64,000 nt of DNA, taken from positions 1,364,001 through 1,428,000 of the forward strand of contig JAFEKR010000006.1 in assembly GCA_019022495.1 (NCBI GenBank), read 5' to 3'. The notes beneath the pieces were generated by a model. It was not told where the DNA came from. It did not search any database and worked only from the letters and a program-made list of their open reading frames with translations. The DNA is from Epichloe hybrida. Taxonomy: Eukaryota > Ascomycota > Sordariomycetes > Hypocreales > Clavicipitaceae. Below are positions 36,223 to 47,900 of the stretch, one piece after another (within the stretch, counting starts at the first letter, position 1; each line of letters starts with the position of its first letter). A program made the translations under genes and the position numbers.

Positions 36223-36492
36223 TATTAGAAGCATAGAGGTTAAAGATAGGATATTTATTAAAGCAAGTCTTTAAAGAACCTTTAGGCTATGCAAATAATA
36301 AAGAGGCTAGCTAGCTATAAGATAGCTATATACTTATAAAGCAAGGTATTTATTAAAGACTATGTATATTATTAGTGCTAGGTTAGAGATTAAAACCTTC
36401 ACGCACCCGCCCCTAGCTAGCATTTATCTAGCAGCAACTGCGATAGTCTTAGCCATCACTTCGTTCTTAACCTTTCGGTGCAAGCCGTGACA
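36223..36492 (+). repeat. 3' LTR of B1 (270 bp)
   Basis: The inner ~160 bp are heavily mutated (TATTAGAAGCATAGAGG). The outer ~95 bp (from about 36398) are intact in CpG and CpA (CACGCACCCGCCCC ... GGTGCAAGCCGTGACA). The change from mutated to intact happens within a few tens of bases. Confidence 0.95.
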
Positions 36493-37853
36493 TAGCGCTT
36501 AAGTATAAATTTACTAGTAACTCCCTATTATATTATATACTTTTCTTTTCTATAATACTAGATAAGTTTTCTATAAATTATTATTATACCTTTAGATACC
36601 TTTACTTTACCCTTGCCTATTACTATATTTTTATTATAAAGGCTAAATATATTCCCTTAAAGGAATATTTCTATATACACTATTTGCGTACTAAATACAT
36701 AAACTTTAAGAAAAACCCTTTATCTAAGCCTAAACTACCTAAGATTAACTATTAATTCCTTATTAAATTATTTACTATTACTATTATAATAGTAAAGCGT
36801 TTTAAACGCTATATTTAGTGTTATAAACGTAGTAATACTTATAATACTATAAGTATACTACTATTTACTAGTCTTTTAGTCCCTTATTTCTAATGTCTTT
36901 ATATAGGTAATAGCTACTATAAAAGGTAACTTTCTAGACCTTTTAGTCCTTTTAGACTAGGCATAAACCCTTATAGATACCTTTAGTAATACTATTAAGG
37001 AGAACCCTAAGGACTTTATATTCTCTAAGGTAACTTACTTTAGTATTACTAGGTCTTGCTTAGCCTTAATATTAGGTTTTAACTATGCTAATATAGTATA
37101 CTATATTATATTTAGCCTTATAAAGGCTATAAAGGTTTACTAGGTTTATCTCTTCCTTACCTATATTATATATACTAGTGCTTTACTTATATTTTAGGGT
37201 AGGAGGCATTAATTTTATATAATTAGTATATTATGTCTTAGTAATAACTTTCTATTATAATATAGCTAGCGCCTATCCTAGGAGTGGTAAGTATTCTATT
37301 CCTTTTTAACACTAATTTGCTAACCCTTTTATAGTAAAACTATTATAAACTTTTCTATATCTAGAAGATAAAGGTAACTTTACGTTTATAGTCTTATAAC
37401 CTAGGTTTTATACCCTAGGGTATAGTAAAGCATTGCTTTTTCTAGGTAATAAGGGGCCTTATTAGGGAGGATAAGAAGGTAAGTAAATACCTTCTTTATA
37501 GGGGTGTAGTGTATTCCTATATAGGGGCTACTATAGAGGGGTTTCCCTTAACTCTCCTTACTTTATAGGTATGTTTTCTTTTATTTTTTAGTAAGTAATC
37601 TAAGGTTTTTATTCTAGAGTGTGATAGTAGCTAATAAGGCTATGCCTTTTCTATAAGAATATTATGTCTTTTTGCCTATAACTCGCTTATATCTTATTAC
37701 TTTTCTTGCTAGACTTATTTTAGTAAAATGCCTAAATTATATATTAAGTGCCTTCTATATCCTTTACTATAACCTATTAGTTATATTTGCTTAGCTAGCC
37801 CTTCTATTTCACTAGGTATTTATTACCTTCTTAGGTCTTCCTATAGTCCTTAA
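36493..37853 (-). other. A3 tract between 3' LTR and chromodomain
   Basis: Collinear with A1 2570-2703 plus 6781-8011 and with the complement of A2 22220-23570. The plus strand carries the possible antisense frame (see 23318-23545). It ends in the start of the chromodomain, where hAT2 is inserted; the duplication GTCCTTAA is at 37846-37853. Confidence 0.8.
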
Positions 37854-37960
37854 CAGAGCATTGCATTACATTACATTACATTACACCTTACCCTTAATAA
37901 TTACATTACATTACATGTAATTATTTGTAATTATTTGTAATTATTTTTAATTTTTAATAT
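37854..37960. repeat. subterminal ATTAC and TAATTATTTG repeats of hAT2, left
   Basis: CATTACATTACATTACATTA and later repeats of GTAATTATTT. The mirrored array is at about 59135-59270. CpA is kept here, unlike the interior. Confidence 0.9.
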
Positions 37961-38170
37961 TAATGTTATATAATTAGATATAGATAGTAAAAAATATAAT
38001 TTAACTATTAAAAAGTTTATATTAAGTTTATAAAAATATAAACTAAGGTCTTATTACTATCCTTACCTAAATTATAATTAATAAAACTAATAAAACTTAT
38101 CTCTTAGGTTTATTTTAAAGAAAAAACCCTATAACTAAGTGTATTAGCTATAATATAATTAATATAATTA

Positions 38171-38467
38171 CTTTTAGACTTACTTTTAAAATATCCCTTT
38201 TCTAGGATTAGATTATATAGTAAAGTAAACAAACTATAATTACATATAAGGGAAGATTAATAGGACCCACTTTTAGACCCACTTTTATAATATCTCTTTT
38301 CTAGGATTAGATTATATAGCAAAGTGAAGAAACTATAATTACATATAAGGTGTAATTAATAGGACCCCCTTTTAGACCTACTTTTATAATATCTCTTTTC
38401 TAGGATTAGATTATATAGCAAAGTGAAGAAACTATAATTACATATAAGGTGTTATTAATAGGACCCA
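38171..38467. repeat. 99-bp tandem repeat x3 in hAT2
   Basis: Units begin CTTTTAGAC at 38171, 38270 and 38369, and a partial fourth starts at 38468; the period is exactly 99 bp. Each carries TCTAGGATTAGATTATATAG and AATAGGACCC. Copies 2 and 3 are nearly identical while copy 1 is more diverged, which suggests stepwise duplication. The GGACCCACTTTTAGACC motif recurs inverted in hAT3. Confidence 0.95.
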
Positions 38468-38572
38468 CTTTTAGACTTACTTTTAGAAGAAACTATATAA
38501 CTAGAAAGGGAAACTAAAGATAGTAAATATTATTAAACTTACTTTTAAAGCTTATTTTTAAATACCTTTAAT

Positions 38573-38789
38573 TGTTATGGACTAGCCTCTAGGCGACTGC
38601 GATAGGGCGTTAATATAGTATTAAGAGACTTAAGGAGAAAGAAAGAAGGGTAAGAGGCTATCCCTAGTAGTGCCCCTTATACCCCCTTAGCTACTTATAT
38701 AAGCCTCCTTTCCTTACTCTAATTACTTTTATTACTTCTCTCTTTAACTACTATATAAATAATACTTAGGTAAAGCCTAAGCCTTTATA
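38573..38789 (-). repeat. 3' LTR of D1 (217 bp)
   Basis: The outer edge TGTTATGGACTAGCC and GGCGACTGCGATAGGGCG is intact; the inner end TACTTAGGTAAAGCC is mutated relative to the other copy. A TATATAAG-type box near 38697-38706 could be part of a promoter on either strand, as it is palindromic. Confidence 0.9.
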
Positions 38790-40900
38790 TATACCCTTAC
38801 TTACTTATTATTAATAAACTCCCCTTTATATTAACCCCTAGTAATATGTGTAATACCTATATTATATATGCCCTTAGTTATTATAATAAAAACTACCCTT
38901 ACTAATAGCTATCTATAAAGTGTTTAATAAGCACTTACCTTACTGCCTTATTATCTATTATAGTAACCCCCTTACTTCTAGGTGTTATTTTGTAATGCGC
39001 GTGATATATTTGCCTTACTAATAGGTTATTTATTATAAATAATTACCTTACCCTTACTTATTATATATAATATATTTGCCTTACTAATAGGATATTTATT
39101 ATAAATAATTACCTTACCCTTACCTATTTATAGTATACTTAATATAAGTATAACTTTTACTATAAATATCTTACTTTAGCTTATACTTATCTTACTTTTC
39201 TCTTTATATAATACTATCTCTTTATTATTATAATCTTATTATACTTTTCTTATTATCCTATTAGTTCTCTCCTTCTAAATAATTATTTCCTTTACTAAAA
39301 TACCTTAATACTAAACTAATACCCTTACTCCTATAGCTCTAGTAGCTATAAGAGTAGCTACTCCTATTATACTAATATCCTATTTTATTAGTAAATACCT
39401 TATAAAGGGAAACTTTAATAATAAATAGTATACTATACTTAAATTAGTCTAGTGTCCTTATAGTTCTTATATTAAATAAGCTCTTATTACTAGTATCTTA
39501 AACTATTATTTACCCTAAAGTAAGGAGTTATATTTTCCTTATTAGTAGTATTATATTACTTATATATAGTATACTAGGCTTTTATTTACTAACCTATAAC
39601 TTTAATATGCCCTTAAGGATCTTAAGGCTAAAATTACTATAGGTATATATATTATTAAACCTAGAGTCCTTAAGACTATAATTACTAAGAAAAAGATACT
39701 TATTTTATTATAAAGATATTACTATTTTATTAGTTACTAAAACGCTCTCCTTAGCTAGGCGTAATTTAACCTAGCTTTTATACGCTTAGCTCTTAGGGTA
39801 TCTCTAGCTATAGACACCCCTATAATAAATATAACTAGCCTTAATATTATCCCCTTTATTAGCACTAGCCCTTTAGCTAGTTATAATATAGTGTAGTTTA
39901 TATAATAAGTTACTAGCGTTTTATTCTAATAAAACTAATAGGTTATTAGTAGCTTAAGTACTATATATAAAGAAATATATAAATAGTTTACTACCCTTAT
40001 CTAGGTACTTACCCCCTATTATTATAGTAAGAACTAATACTATTATTAAATTACTAAGTTAAGTAATAACTCTCCTTCCTATTATTACTAGTAGCTTACT
40101 TATTTTCTCTTTAAGTTAAAGTTAGCTAGTTTTTCTCCTAAATATACCCCTAGAAACCCTAGAGCTAGCTAACCCCTAGCTAGAAATAATATTCCTTATT
40201 TTACTAGAATTACTATTTTTACTTACTATTCTCCCCCTTATACTCTAGTAATACCTTTACTTATATATACTTTATATATTAACCTTACTTATACTATCTA
40301 AAACCTAGGTTATATCCCTAGTAAATAACTTTTTATACTATAACTATTACTAGGTAAATATACTATAGTTATATTAATAAAGCACTAACTCTAAATAAAG
40401 GTAATATATACTATATAAACTCTTTTATTAATTTAAATAAAGACTTAGAGAATAATTATTCCCTTTAAGTAATAGTAGTAAACTATAATATATTAGTATC
40501 TTAGATATATATAGGAGTCTTTATAGGTAAATAAGTTTTCTAAAATTAACTTAGTTTATTATTATATTATATATCTCCTTATTTTACCTTAAACTTATTA
40601 AGGGCTTATATTTATACTATATTCTCTAATAGTTCTTATATAAGCTATATATAGCTTACTTACTTAATAAGTATATTATATCTCTTACCTTAGCCTAGGG
40701 TATTCTAAGCTACTAGGATTTGCTTAACCTAATATTTCTTAATAAGTTTATTATTACCCTTTACTAAAACCTATTCTAGTTCTAGATAGGAGTCCTAGAG
40801 CTTCTAACTAGGGAGAGAGTTCTCTATAGTGTATTTAAGAAGGTTTATATAAAATACTAGGTAAATACCTCTTAGGATATTAAGCTATACTATAAGTAAT
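38790..40900 (-). other. D1 region downstream of integrase, with a 66-bp duplication
   Basis: AT-rich minus-strand 3' region. At 39004-39135 a 66-bp unit (ATATATTTGCCTTACTAATA start) occurs twice in tandem. It is probably the end of pol plus a long untranslated tract. I did not recognise a chromodomain here, though I could not check every frame. Confidence 0.5.
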
Positions 40901-43900
40901 ATTAGGACTTTTATAACTATATACTTTACTATTACCTAATTAAGTTTCTATAAGAGGTAGTTAGTTTTAATATTTTTAAGTAAAAGCTATACTTTATCTC
41001 TTACCTAGAACTATTTTACTAGCTAATATAAAGTAAATATAATATCTTACTACCTTTATTATATATAAGCTATTATAGCTTATACTAGATAAGTACCCTT
41101 TTAGAGGTGCTTAAGGAATTATATTACTTACCCCTTTAGTGTTATTATAAAAGTAAATATATTTAGTAATAACTAGACTAGCTTTAGATTATAGCTATAT
41201 AGTAGCTTATTTAAGCTAACTCCTATTATAGAAAATAGCCTATTATTAATTATAAGCTAGTAAGTAACTAGATATTCTAGCTAGTTAAACTATAAGAAGG
41301 AGACTATAATATATAGTATTACCTATATCTCTTAGTTTACTTACTTAGTATTACTATTAGTCTATAAGTAATATAATATAGAAAGTAACTAATTAATCCT
41401 AACTAAGGAGTATAATATTATCTAAAACTTTCCTAACTAATCTAAACTATAATCTATAATAATTAATTAAGAAAACCCCCTAAACTACTACTAAACTATT
41501 TTAAATCTCTTTATATATTCCTTAGCTCCTATAGATATTATAGCCTTAAGCTAAATAAATTTAAAGAGTTAATCTATAATAACTATTAAGTATTATGGTT
41601 TTTCTAGGGATAGTACTAGTAAGTTTATTATAAAGTTAATAGAGATTTATAACTAAAACTAGTTAGGGATAGGTAAAGGCTTTAGTAAGCCTTAGTAATA
41701 TTAATAGCTCTTATAATTACTATAGTAGTAATAGTTATAAATAAACCTAGTAATATCTTATAATATTCTATCCTAGTAAAACTACTATTATAAGATTTAG
41801 AATGTGGTATTATAGCCTAGGTGCCTTATTACTAGTAAATTATAGCATTACTATATTAGGGTTATTATAAGAGGCTCTTAAGCTAGGACCTAGGTATAGC
41901 CCCTAAACTAAAGCGCCTTATAAGCGCTTATAAAATAATTTATTACTTACTCCCTTATAAGTGCCTTAATAGAAAACCTCTAGGCCCCTTCCTAAATAGC
42001 CCTTAATTAAATACTATATATAGGGTTAGAGATAATAGCCTAGTCCTATAAGGTCTAAAGGTATTTAGTAGTAAAGAGAACCTTACTAGCTAGTAGTAGT
42101 GCTATACTACTATTATCTTACTATCTATCTAGTATTAGTAAGAGTTATATAATAGTAATAGGTTATAGGATATATCCTATTCTAGTAATTACCCTTTCCT
42201 AGTCTTATTCCCTTTAGGAAAGAGCATTAAGCTACTATACCTATATACTAAGTCTATACTAAAAATAGAAATTAAATAGCGTAAGTGTGTTTACTTATTA
42301 AGCTTACTGCTCTAATATTAACTAGGGAGTTATAAAGTACTCTAGGTTCTTATAGTTTATATAAATTATAAATAGACTAGAAACGCCCTATAGCTTAGCT
42401 AACTATGCCTTAAGGTATAAGATAATAGCTAATAATTCCTTATTATAGATTATATAGTTCTTTTATAAGGATATAAGGCTAGTAAAGTAATAAGTAACTA
42501 GGTATATAACGCTATCCTAGCCTTATTAGGAAAGGCATTCTCTAATAGCTATTCCTAAATAATTAGCTTTTACTACTATAAGGAGATCTAAATCCTATTA
42601 TACTAGTACTAGGTATATAATAAAGGTGTCTTTTAACCTATTAAAGGTATTATTCTCTTTAGGCCCCTATTAAAAAGGGATATTTCTCTTAGTTAATTAT
42701 ATTAGCGGTGTTACTAGTTCTAAAAAGTTACTAATAAAGTTATAGTAAAAGTTAGTAAACCCTAGGAAGCTATAGACCCCCTAAAGTTTTATTAGGGCTA
42801 CTTATTCCCTAATAGCTATAACCTTTGCTAAATCTAGATAAATAGAATAACTTGCTATAATAATGTATCCTAGGTATTAAACCTCTTTTACTATAAATAC
42901 TAACTTATTAAGGTCTAAGTATAACCCTATAGCCCTTAGGTAGCCTAATATTACCTAGACCTTAGCTATATAGTCTTTCCTTAATCCCCCTAAGTAAATT
43001 AAGATATTATCTAAGTATACTATAATAAAATCCCTTAATATATCCCCTAAGGACTTATTAATATAATATTAGAATATTACTAGTGCGCTAGCTAGGCTAA
43101 AGGGGCAAACTAGCTACTTAAATAGCCTAAACCTAGTAAAACGCTATTAGGTGCTCCTAGCCCTTAGTAATCTATAGCTTATAAAATGCTATATAAATAT
43201 TTACCTTTATAAACTAGTATACCTAGGATAAGGAATAAAGTGTTTTCTTAATTAATAGAAAAGAATAGTAATCCTATGCTATTATTTTATTAAGAGCGCG
43301 GTAGTTTATATAAAAACACTAACCTTTATTAGCCTTTTTAATAAGGAGAACTAGAGCTATAGCTAATAATAAGCTAGTATAAATTTAACCCTTATTTATT
43401 AAGTCTATAATCTAGTGTCTAACCTCTAGAAGCTAGTCCCTTAGTATATTATATAGCGGTCCCTAAGGGAGCGTTAGTTTAGACTTATCCTAATTCTTAT
43501 ATAAGTATATATAGTAATTAAGGGACCCCTAATAAGGAGGTAAGCTATTAGCTTTAGCTTTATTAAAAAGGTCTGCGAAGTTAGCTAACTCCTTAGGTAA
43601 TATTAATATATCTAGGCTATTTAGTTTTATCTTAGGCGCTATAATCTATAGTACTATTATTATCTCCCTAAGGCTTATAGTAATAAATATTATAAAAGTA
43701 TCCTTTCTCTAGTATACCTAGCGCGCTTCTATAGTATATAAGGACTTAATAATCCCCTATACTAGAGTCTTTACCCTATATATAAAGGCTTTAGAGATAT
43801 ATAAGCCCTTTACTACTCTAATAACTAATTACTATTTTACTATATAAATAACTATATTATAATATTCTAGCTATAGTATCCTAAGTATAATGTCTTATAT

Positions 43901-45300
43901 AAGGCCTAGGATAATATATAAATACACTAATAACTCCTAGCTATTAATATCTATTCTAGTGCGTACTATATAGGTAATTAAGGAGGTGTCCTTTTATACT
44001 CTCTTTCCCTTTTTTTTTATTTTTACTATAGTCTAAACATACTTTCTCTTTAGTAACTATATAAGCTTTAGGCTAAACTATTTTACTACTAACTTACTTA
44101 TAGTACTATAATAATTATAACTATAATTAATCTAGATATTAATATAATAATATATATTAAAGAGTATAGGAATTAAGAATAGTAATTAGTTTATATATTA
44201 TACTATATCCTACTTTAACTCTATATAGCTTAAATAGTTATCCTATATTATAGTATATAATTAGCCTCCTTACCCTTATATAAGACTTTACTTAAGGGCT
44301 ACTTATTTTCTATAGGGGGAATATTTACTTTCTTATTTACGCTTTTCTTATTTACTCTATATAAGTTAATGCTAACCTATAGGGGATAGGGTAAGAGGAA
44401 GGTACACTCCTAAATATAGTAGTCCTTAGATTTATATTATAAGTAATATCTCTCCTAATAGTATTTAGCTAACTTTACTTCTAATACTTATTTAGCCTAT
44501 TATATGTTTATAGCTAGCTTTAGACCCTTCTCTTTCTTAACTAGCCTATTTTATTTTCCTAATTAAGTTCTTACTATATATACCCTAGTTATTAGTGTAT
44601 TACTCTTATAATTAGTCTAAGGTATAGGTTTAGCTAGCTATAGTTTACATTAGGACTAGTACTTATCCTTTATAGTAAGGGCCTTAATATTAACTATAAT
44701 CTTATAATATTATATAATAGCTATATGCTATACGCTTTAGCTAATACCCTAGCCTATACTAATCTCTCTTAAATGCTTATTAAGCGCTTATTAAAGCTTT
44801 ACTAGCTTTATATTATCCCCTTAATAATTCTCTCTTACTAATAAGAGCTTCTTTATAAAGTAAATAAAGAATATAAAAAATAGCTCCCTTAGGCCTTATT
44901 TTATCTAGTTAAGTTTTATAAGGGCTATCTCCTACCTATATAAATTAAAGAACATAAACCTAAGGTATTCTAGGAATTTAGCTAGGTTAAAATTATAAAT
45001 ACTACCTTATTTAAAGAAAGTAGCTACCTAGGACTAGACTTTAGAGAATAAGTTTTAGTAAATAAATATTTACCTATTTTTATTAGTTTTAATAAAGTCC
45101 TTATTTACCTATAGCTTATGTTTTATTAGGAACCTTTATATAGTAAATAAGGCCTTATTACTATTATATAAGTTACCTATAGGGATAGGTTTTTGTTTTA
45201 CCCTAGGTATAGTTAAGACTAGGTTAAAGGTAAGAGGTAAAGTTAGGTTTACTATTAGGGTATTAAGCTAGGCTATAATAGGTAGTTAGGTTAAGGGTCC
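40900..45300 (-). pseudogene. D1 gag-pol pseudogene
   Basis: Minus-strand domains: a possible nucleocapsid region near 44480-44400 (Tyr-rich, as if Cys had been lost); RT near 43700-42700 including PFSLASALVIFQYYIN (family pattern PFGLANAPATFQxYIN) and YLDNILIY; and integrase near 41760-41500 (LKPLPIPNQ, then SINFIINLL for the usual SxDFIxxLP). The order is Ty3/gypsy. It is separated from its own leader by C1 at 45364. Confidence 0.85.
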
Positions 45301-45357
45301 TATAGTGTTTGCAGCTACTTATTATTAAAGGCATGTAAGTTCCGCTATTTGCTTATT

Positions 45358-45363
45358 AAGTAT
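45358..45363. repeat. target duplication of C1, AAGTAT (with 57314-57319)
   Basis: AAGTAT precedes TGTGTGCC and follows CTTGACA. Because all C LTR ends are followed by AA in this window, the true duplication could be 5 bp (AGTAT) or 6 bp. Confidence 0.85.
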
Positions 45364-45833
45364 TGTGTGCCGTGATACGCGCGCCCATAAACGCGCGTAT
45401 TCGCGATAACAAGCACAAGGGATACAGGGGATTGCAGGGATAAATAACACAACAAGGGATGACAATATTAGTTATCTAGGCAAAGGGACTATTTAATCTA
45501 TAAAGAGATCACCTATAGCTAGATTCTTTTAAGGTTCTTTATACACGCCTAACTTTAGATTTTTAACTTAAATACCTAGCGTTACTATAGCTGCCATTAT
45601 GTTTACCTTAATAAGATAAATTAATAAGATTATTTCCCTAACTTAACTAAAAAGTCACTTCTAATCTAACAGACTATTTAATCTAAATTATCTCTATTTG
45701 TAAAGACTAATTTAGCTATTATTATGATTACTACTATTAAGTTAATTAACCCTTCTAACATGAGCAAATATCACCGCTACCTACGACCGTAGGCTAGTAT
45801 TATGTCTTTTAGGGTGTTGTTTTCTACTTAACA
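45364..45833 (+). repeat. 5' LTR of C1 (470 bp)
   Basis: The first ~120 bp keep CpG (GATACGCGCGCCCATAAACG) while the last part is mutated (TTTTCTACTTAACA against TTTTCCGCTTGACA). Confidence 0.95.
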
Positions 45834-45837
45834 AAAC

Positions 45838-45865
45838 TAGTGGAGGAACGGGGAATTAAACCCTA
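45838..45865 (+). promoter_or_regulatory. primer-binding site of C1 with long tRNA complementarity
   Basis: TAGTGGAGGAACGGGGAATT starts 4 bp after the LTR. Read as the complement, it gives a tRNA 3' end: T-loop TTTAATT (TTCAATT if one C was lost), stem CCCCG, acceptor TTCCTCC, discriminator A, then CTA where CCA is expected. The match extends past the acceptor into the T-arm. I do not assign the tRNA. Confidence 0.65.
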
Positions 45866-46079
45866 GACCTTCCGCTTTCTAGTTGATCTGCTACGGACTG
45901 AGATTAATTAGAAGCGAGCTAACAATTACGCTCTTAGCTGTCACTAAGCTAACCTATGTAAAGACCCCTTTATTTTACCTTCCCTATACTAAGATATGGA
46001 TTTAAAGCCTTAACCTAACCTCTATAATAGTTATAGCGTAAAGGAGAAGCTAGCTAAGTATACTAAGCTAAGGTAGGCT

Positions 46080-47900
46080 AAGAATATAAACTAGCGTTAC
46101 ATAGAAGCGTAAAAAAGGAGACTAGATAGTTTAGAGGTATACCTTATAAACACTAGCTAAACCATTAACCCTTTGCTAAAAGTCTTTAAATATAAGGCGC
46201 TAGGATAGAAAGCGCTACCTAGTATTATAGACTATTTAATCTTAGGGCTTATAGCTAATTTTACTATTATTTAGCTATATATAGGGGTCTTATAGCTTAT
46301 TATAAAGGCTATATAATTATATTAGTAGCCTTTACTTATAGGTTACTTATTACTATAGACACTATCTTATTAAAAGTCTTTCTTTAAGAAATTCTTACTA
46401 GCATTATAATGTTTAGTTAAGTAATCACTCTTTTATAAGATTAATTAAAAGCACTTTTTACTAAGCCTATATCTAACCTTACACTATCTTACTCCTAATA
46501 GCTAAGTAAAGTAAGACCTAGTAAATACCTAAGTTACCTAAAGGACCTTTAGGACTTACTATTACCTAGTACCCTAGTTACTAGTTAGGAATTACTTAAT
46601 CCTAAGATAGTTATTAGCCTAGCTTAAACTTAGTTTAATAATTACTTAGGTAAAGACCCTAATAATAAAGGCAAGACACCTAGATCTCTTAGAGGGCTTA
46701 ATACAAAAACCTTTATAAAGCTTCTTAGAGAGATAATAGCGTGTTAAACTTCCCTTATTACTATATAAAATAGGTATAATATTTAGTAGTTTTTAGGGGA
46801 AAATATAGCTAATTTTATTAAGGACTTTAAGGTAAAGATAAAAGCAATAAGTATTCCTAAAGCAAATTAGTGTAAGATACTTAAGCGTAATATTAACCTA
46901 AAGCTCTAATAGGTGGTTAAAATGCTAACTATATTATAATCTTAGAAGGAGTCTAAGGAAGAGATACTCTTATAGTTTAATATAACTAGCTAGGATTAAA
47001 TAGAAAACACTAGAGAATAACTTAAAGACCTTAATTTAATATAGCTAAAGACTATTAAGGAAACCTATTACTAGTTATAAAAGCATTATACTCTAATATC
47101 TAATATAGACCTAATAGGATAGAAAACTATAATAACCTAGTCTAACTATATTTATAAAGCCTTACTAGAATACTTAATCTTAAGCTTTATAAATAAAAAG
47201 GGGTTTACTTATAAAGAAATCTTAGTTATATAGTATAAATTACTTTAGATAGCACTTAACGTATATGTTTATATATAACTAGAGCTTAAAAATAAGGACC
47301 TAGAATTAGCTAATATAGAAAATTATGCTTTAGGTAAGAAGGACTTTAGCTTTAAGATATAGATACTATTTAATTAGGCTACCTTTAATAGTTACTAGGT
47401 TACTTAAAAGAATTACTTAGCACTAGGCAATTTAAATAAGTAAGCTAAGAAGACTATCTTATTTAATACTAACGCGAGATAATAAGGGGCCCTTAGATTA
47501 GCGGAATACTAAGATTAAATAGAAGATCTAATAAAATAACTAGTAAAGCTAAAAATCATAGTTATAGCCTAAGTAGTAAAGGAAATTAATATAGTAAAGC
47601 TACTTAAGGAGAAGTATAGTAACTACCCTTAATATTAATAGTAAACTTATTAGGTAAACTATATAGGTTTATTTAATTTAGATAAGGAGCGCTATTTTAA
47701 AATAAATGTAATATTAGGAAGAGGCTACTAGTTAAACTGTTATTACTACTGCAATAAAGAATCATATATTGTGATAAAGTGTAATGCTTTAAAATATAAT
47801 AAGATATTAAAGTTTGCTATATATAACCTAGTAGTTTATATTTTAGCTATTAGAGATAATATAAGACATTAAATTATGCCTTTATTCTTACTTATAAAAT
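46080..47900 (+). pseudogene. C1 gag pseudogene with decayed zinc knuckle
   Basis: Capsid-like frame ending in CYYYCNKESYIVIKC near 47738-47783. The last fourteen residues fit C-x2-C-x4-H-x4-C if the first position and the His are now Tyr through G to A / C to T change. Upstream the translation is rich in Lys, Glu, Leu and Asn, consistent with capsid helices, without a named domain. Confidence 0.75.

Larger units (their letters stand above)
28611..36492 (+). mobile_element. Ty3/gypsy chromovirus B1 (7882 bp)
   Basis: Two 270-bp LTRs (28611-28880, 36223-36492), TAGCG duplication, plus-strand gag with a zinc-knuckle relic, RT, RNase H, integrase and chromodomain. An unassigned ~1.9-kb tract separates the chromodomain from the 3' LTR. 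The solo LTR at 15961 is a relative. The frame is destroyed by RIP-type stops. It is inserted in the A3 3' region. Confidence 0.95.

Noticed and set aside
38568..38572. 5-bp target duplication for D1
   Set aside because: TTAAT (left) and AATAT (right) do not match and the differences are not RIP-type, so I do not claim a duplication.
45841..45920. A tRNA gene on the minus strand
   Set aside because: The T-arm and acceptor 3' side are good, but an anticodon stem, D-arm and acceptor 5' strand cannot be paired. Its position directly after the LTR explains it as a primer-binding site.
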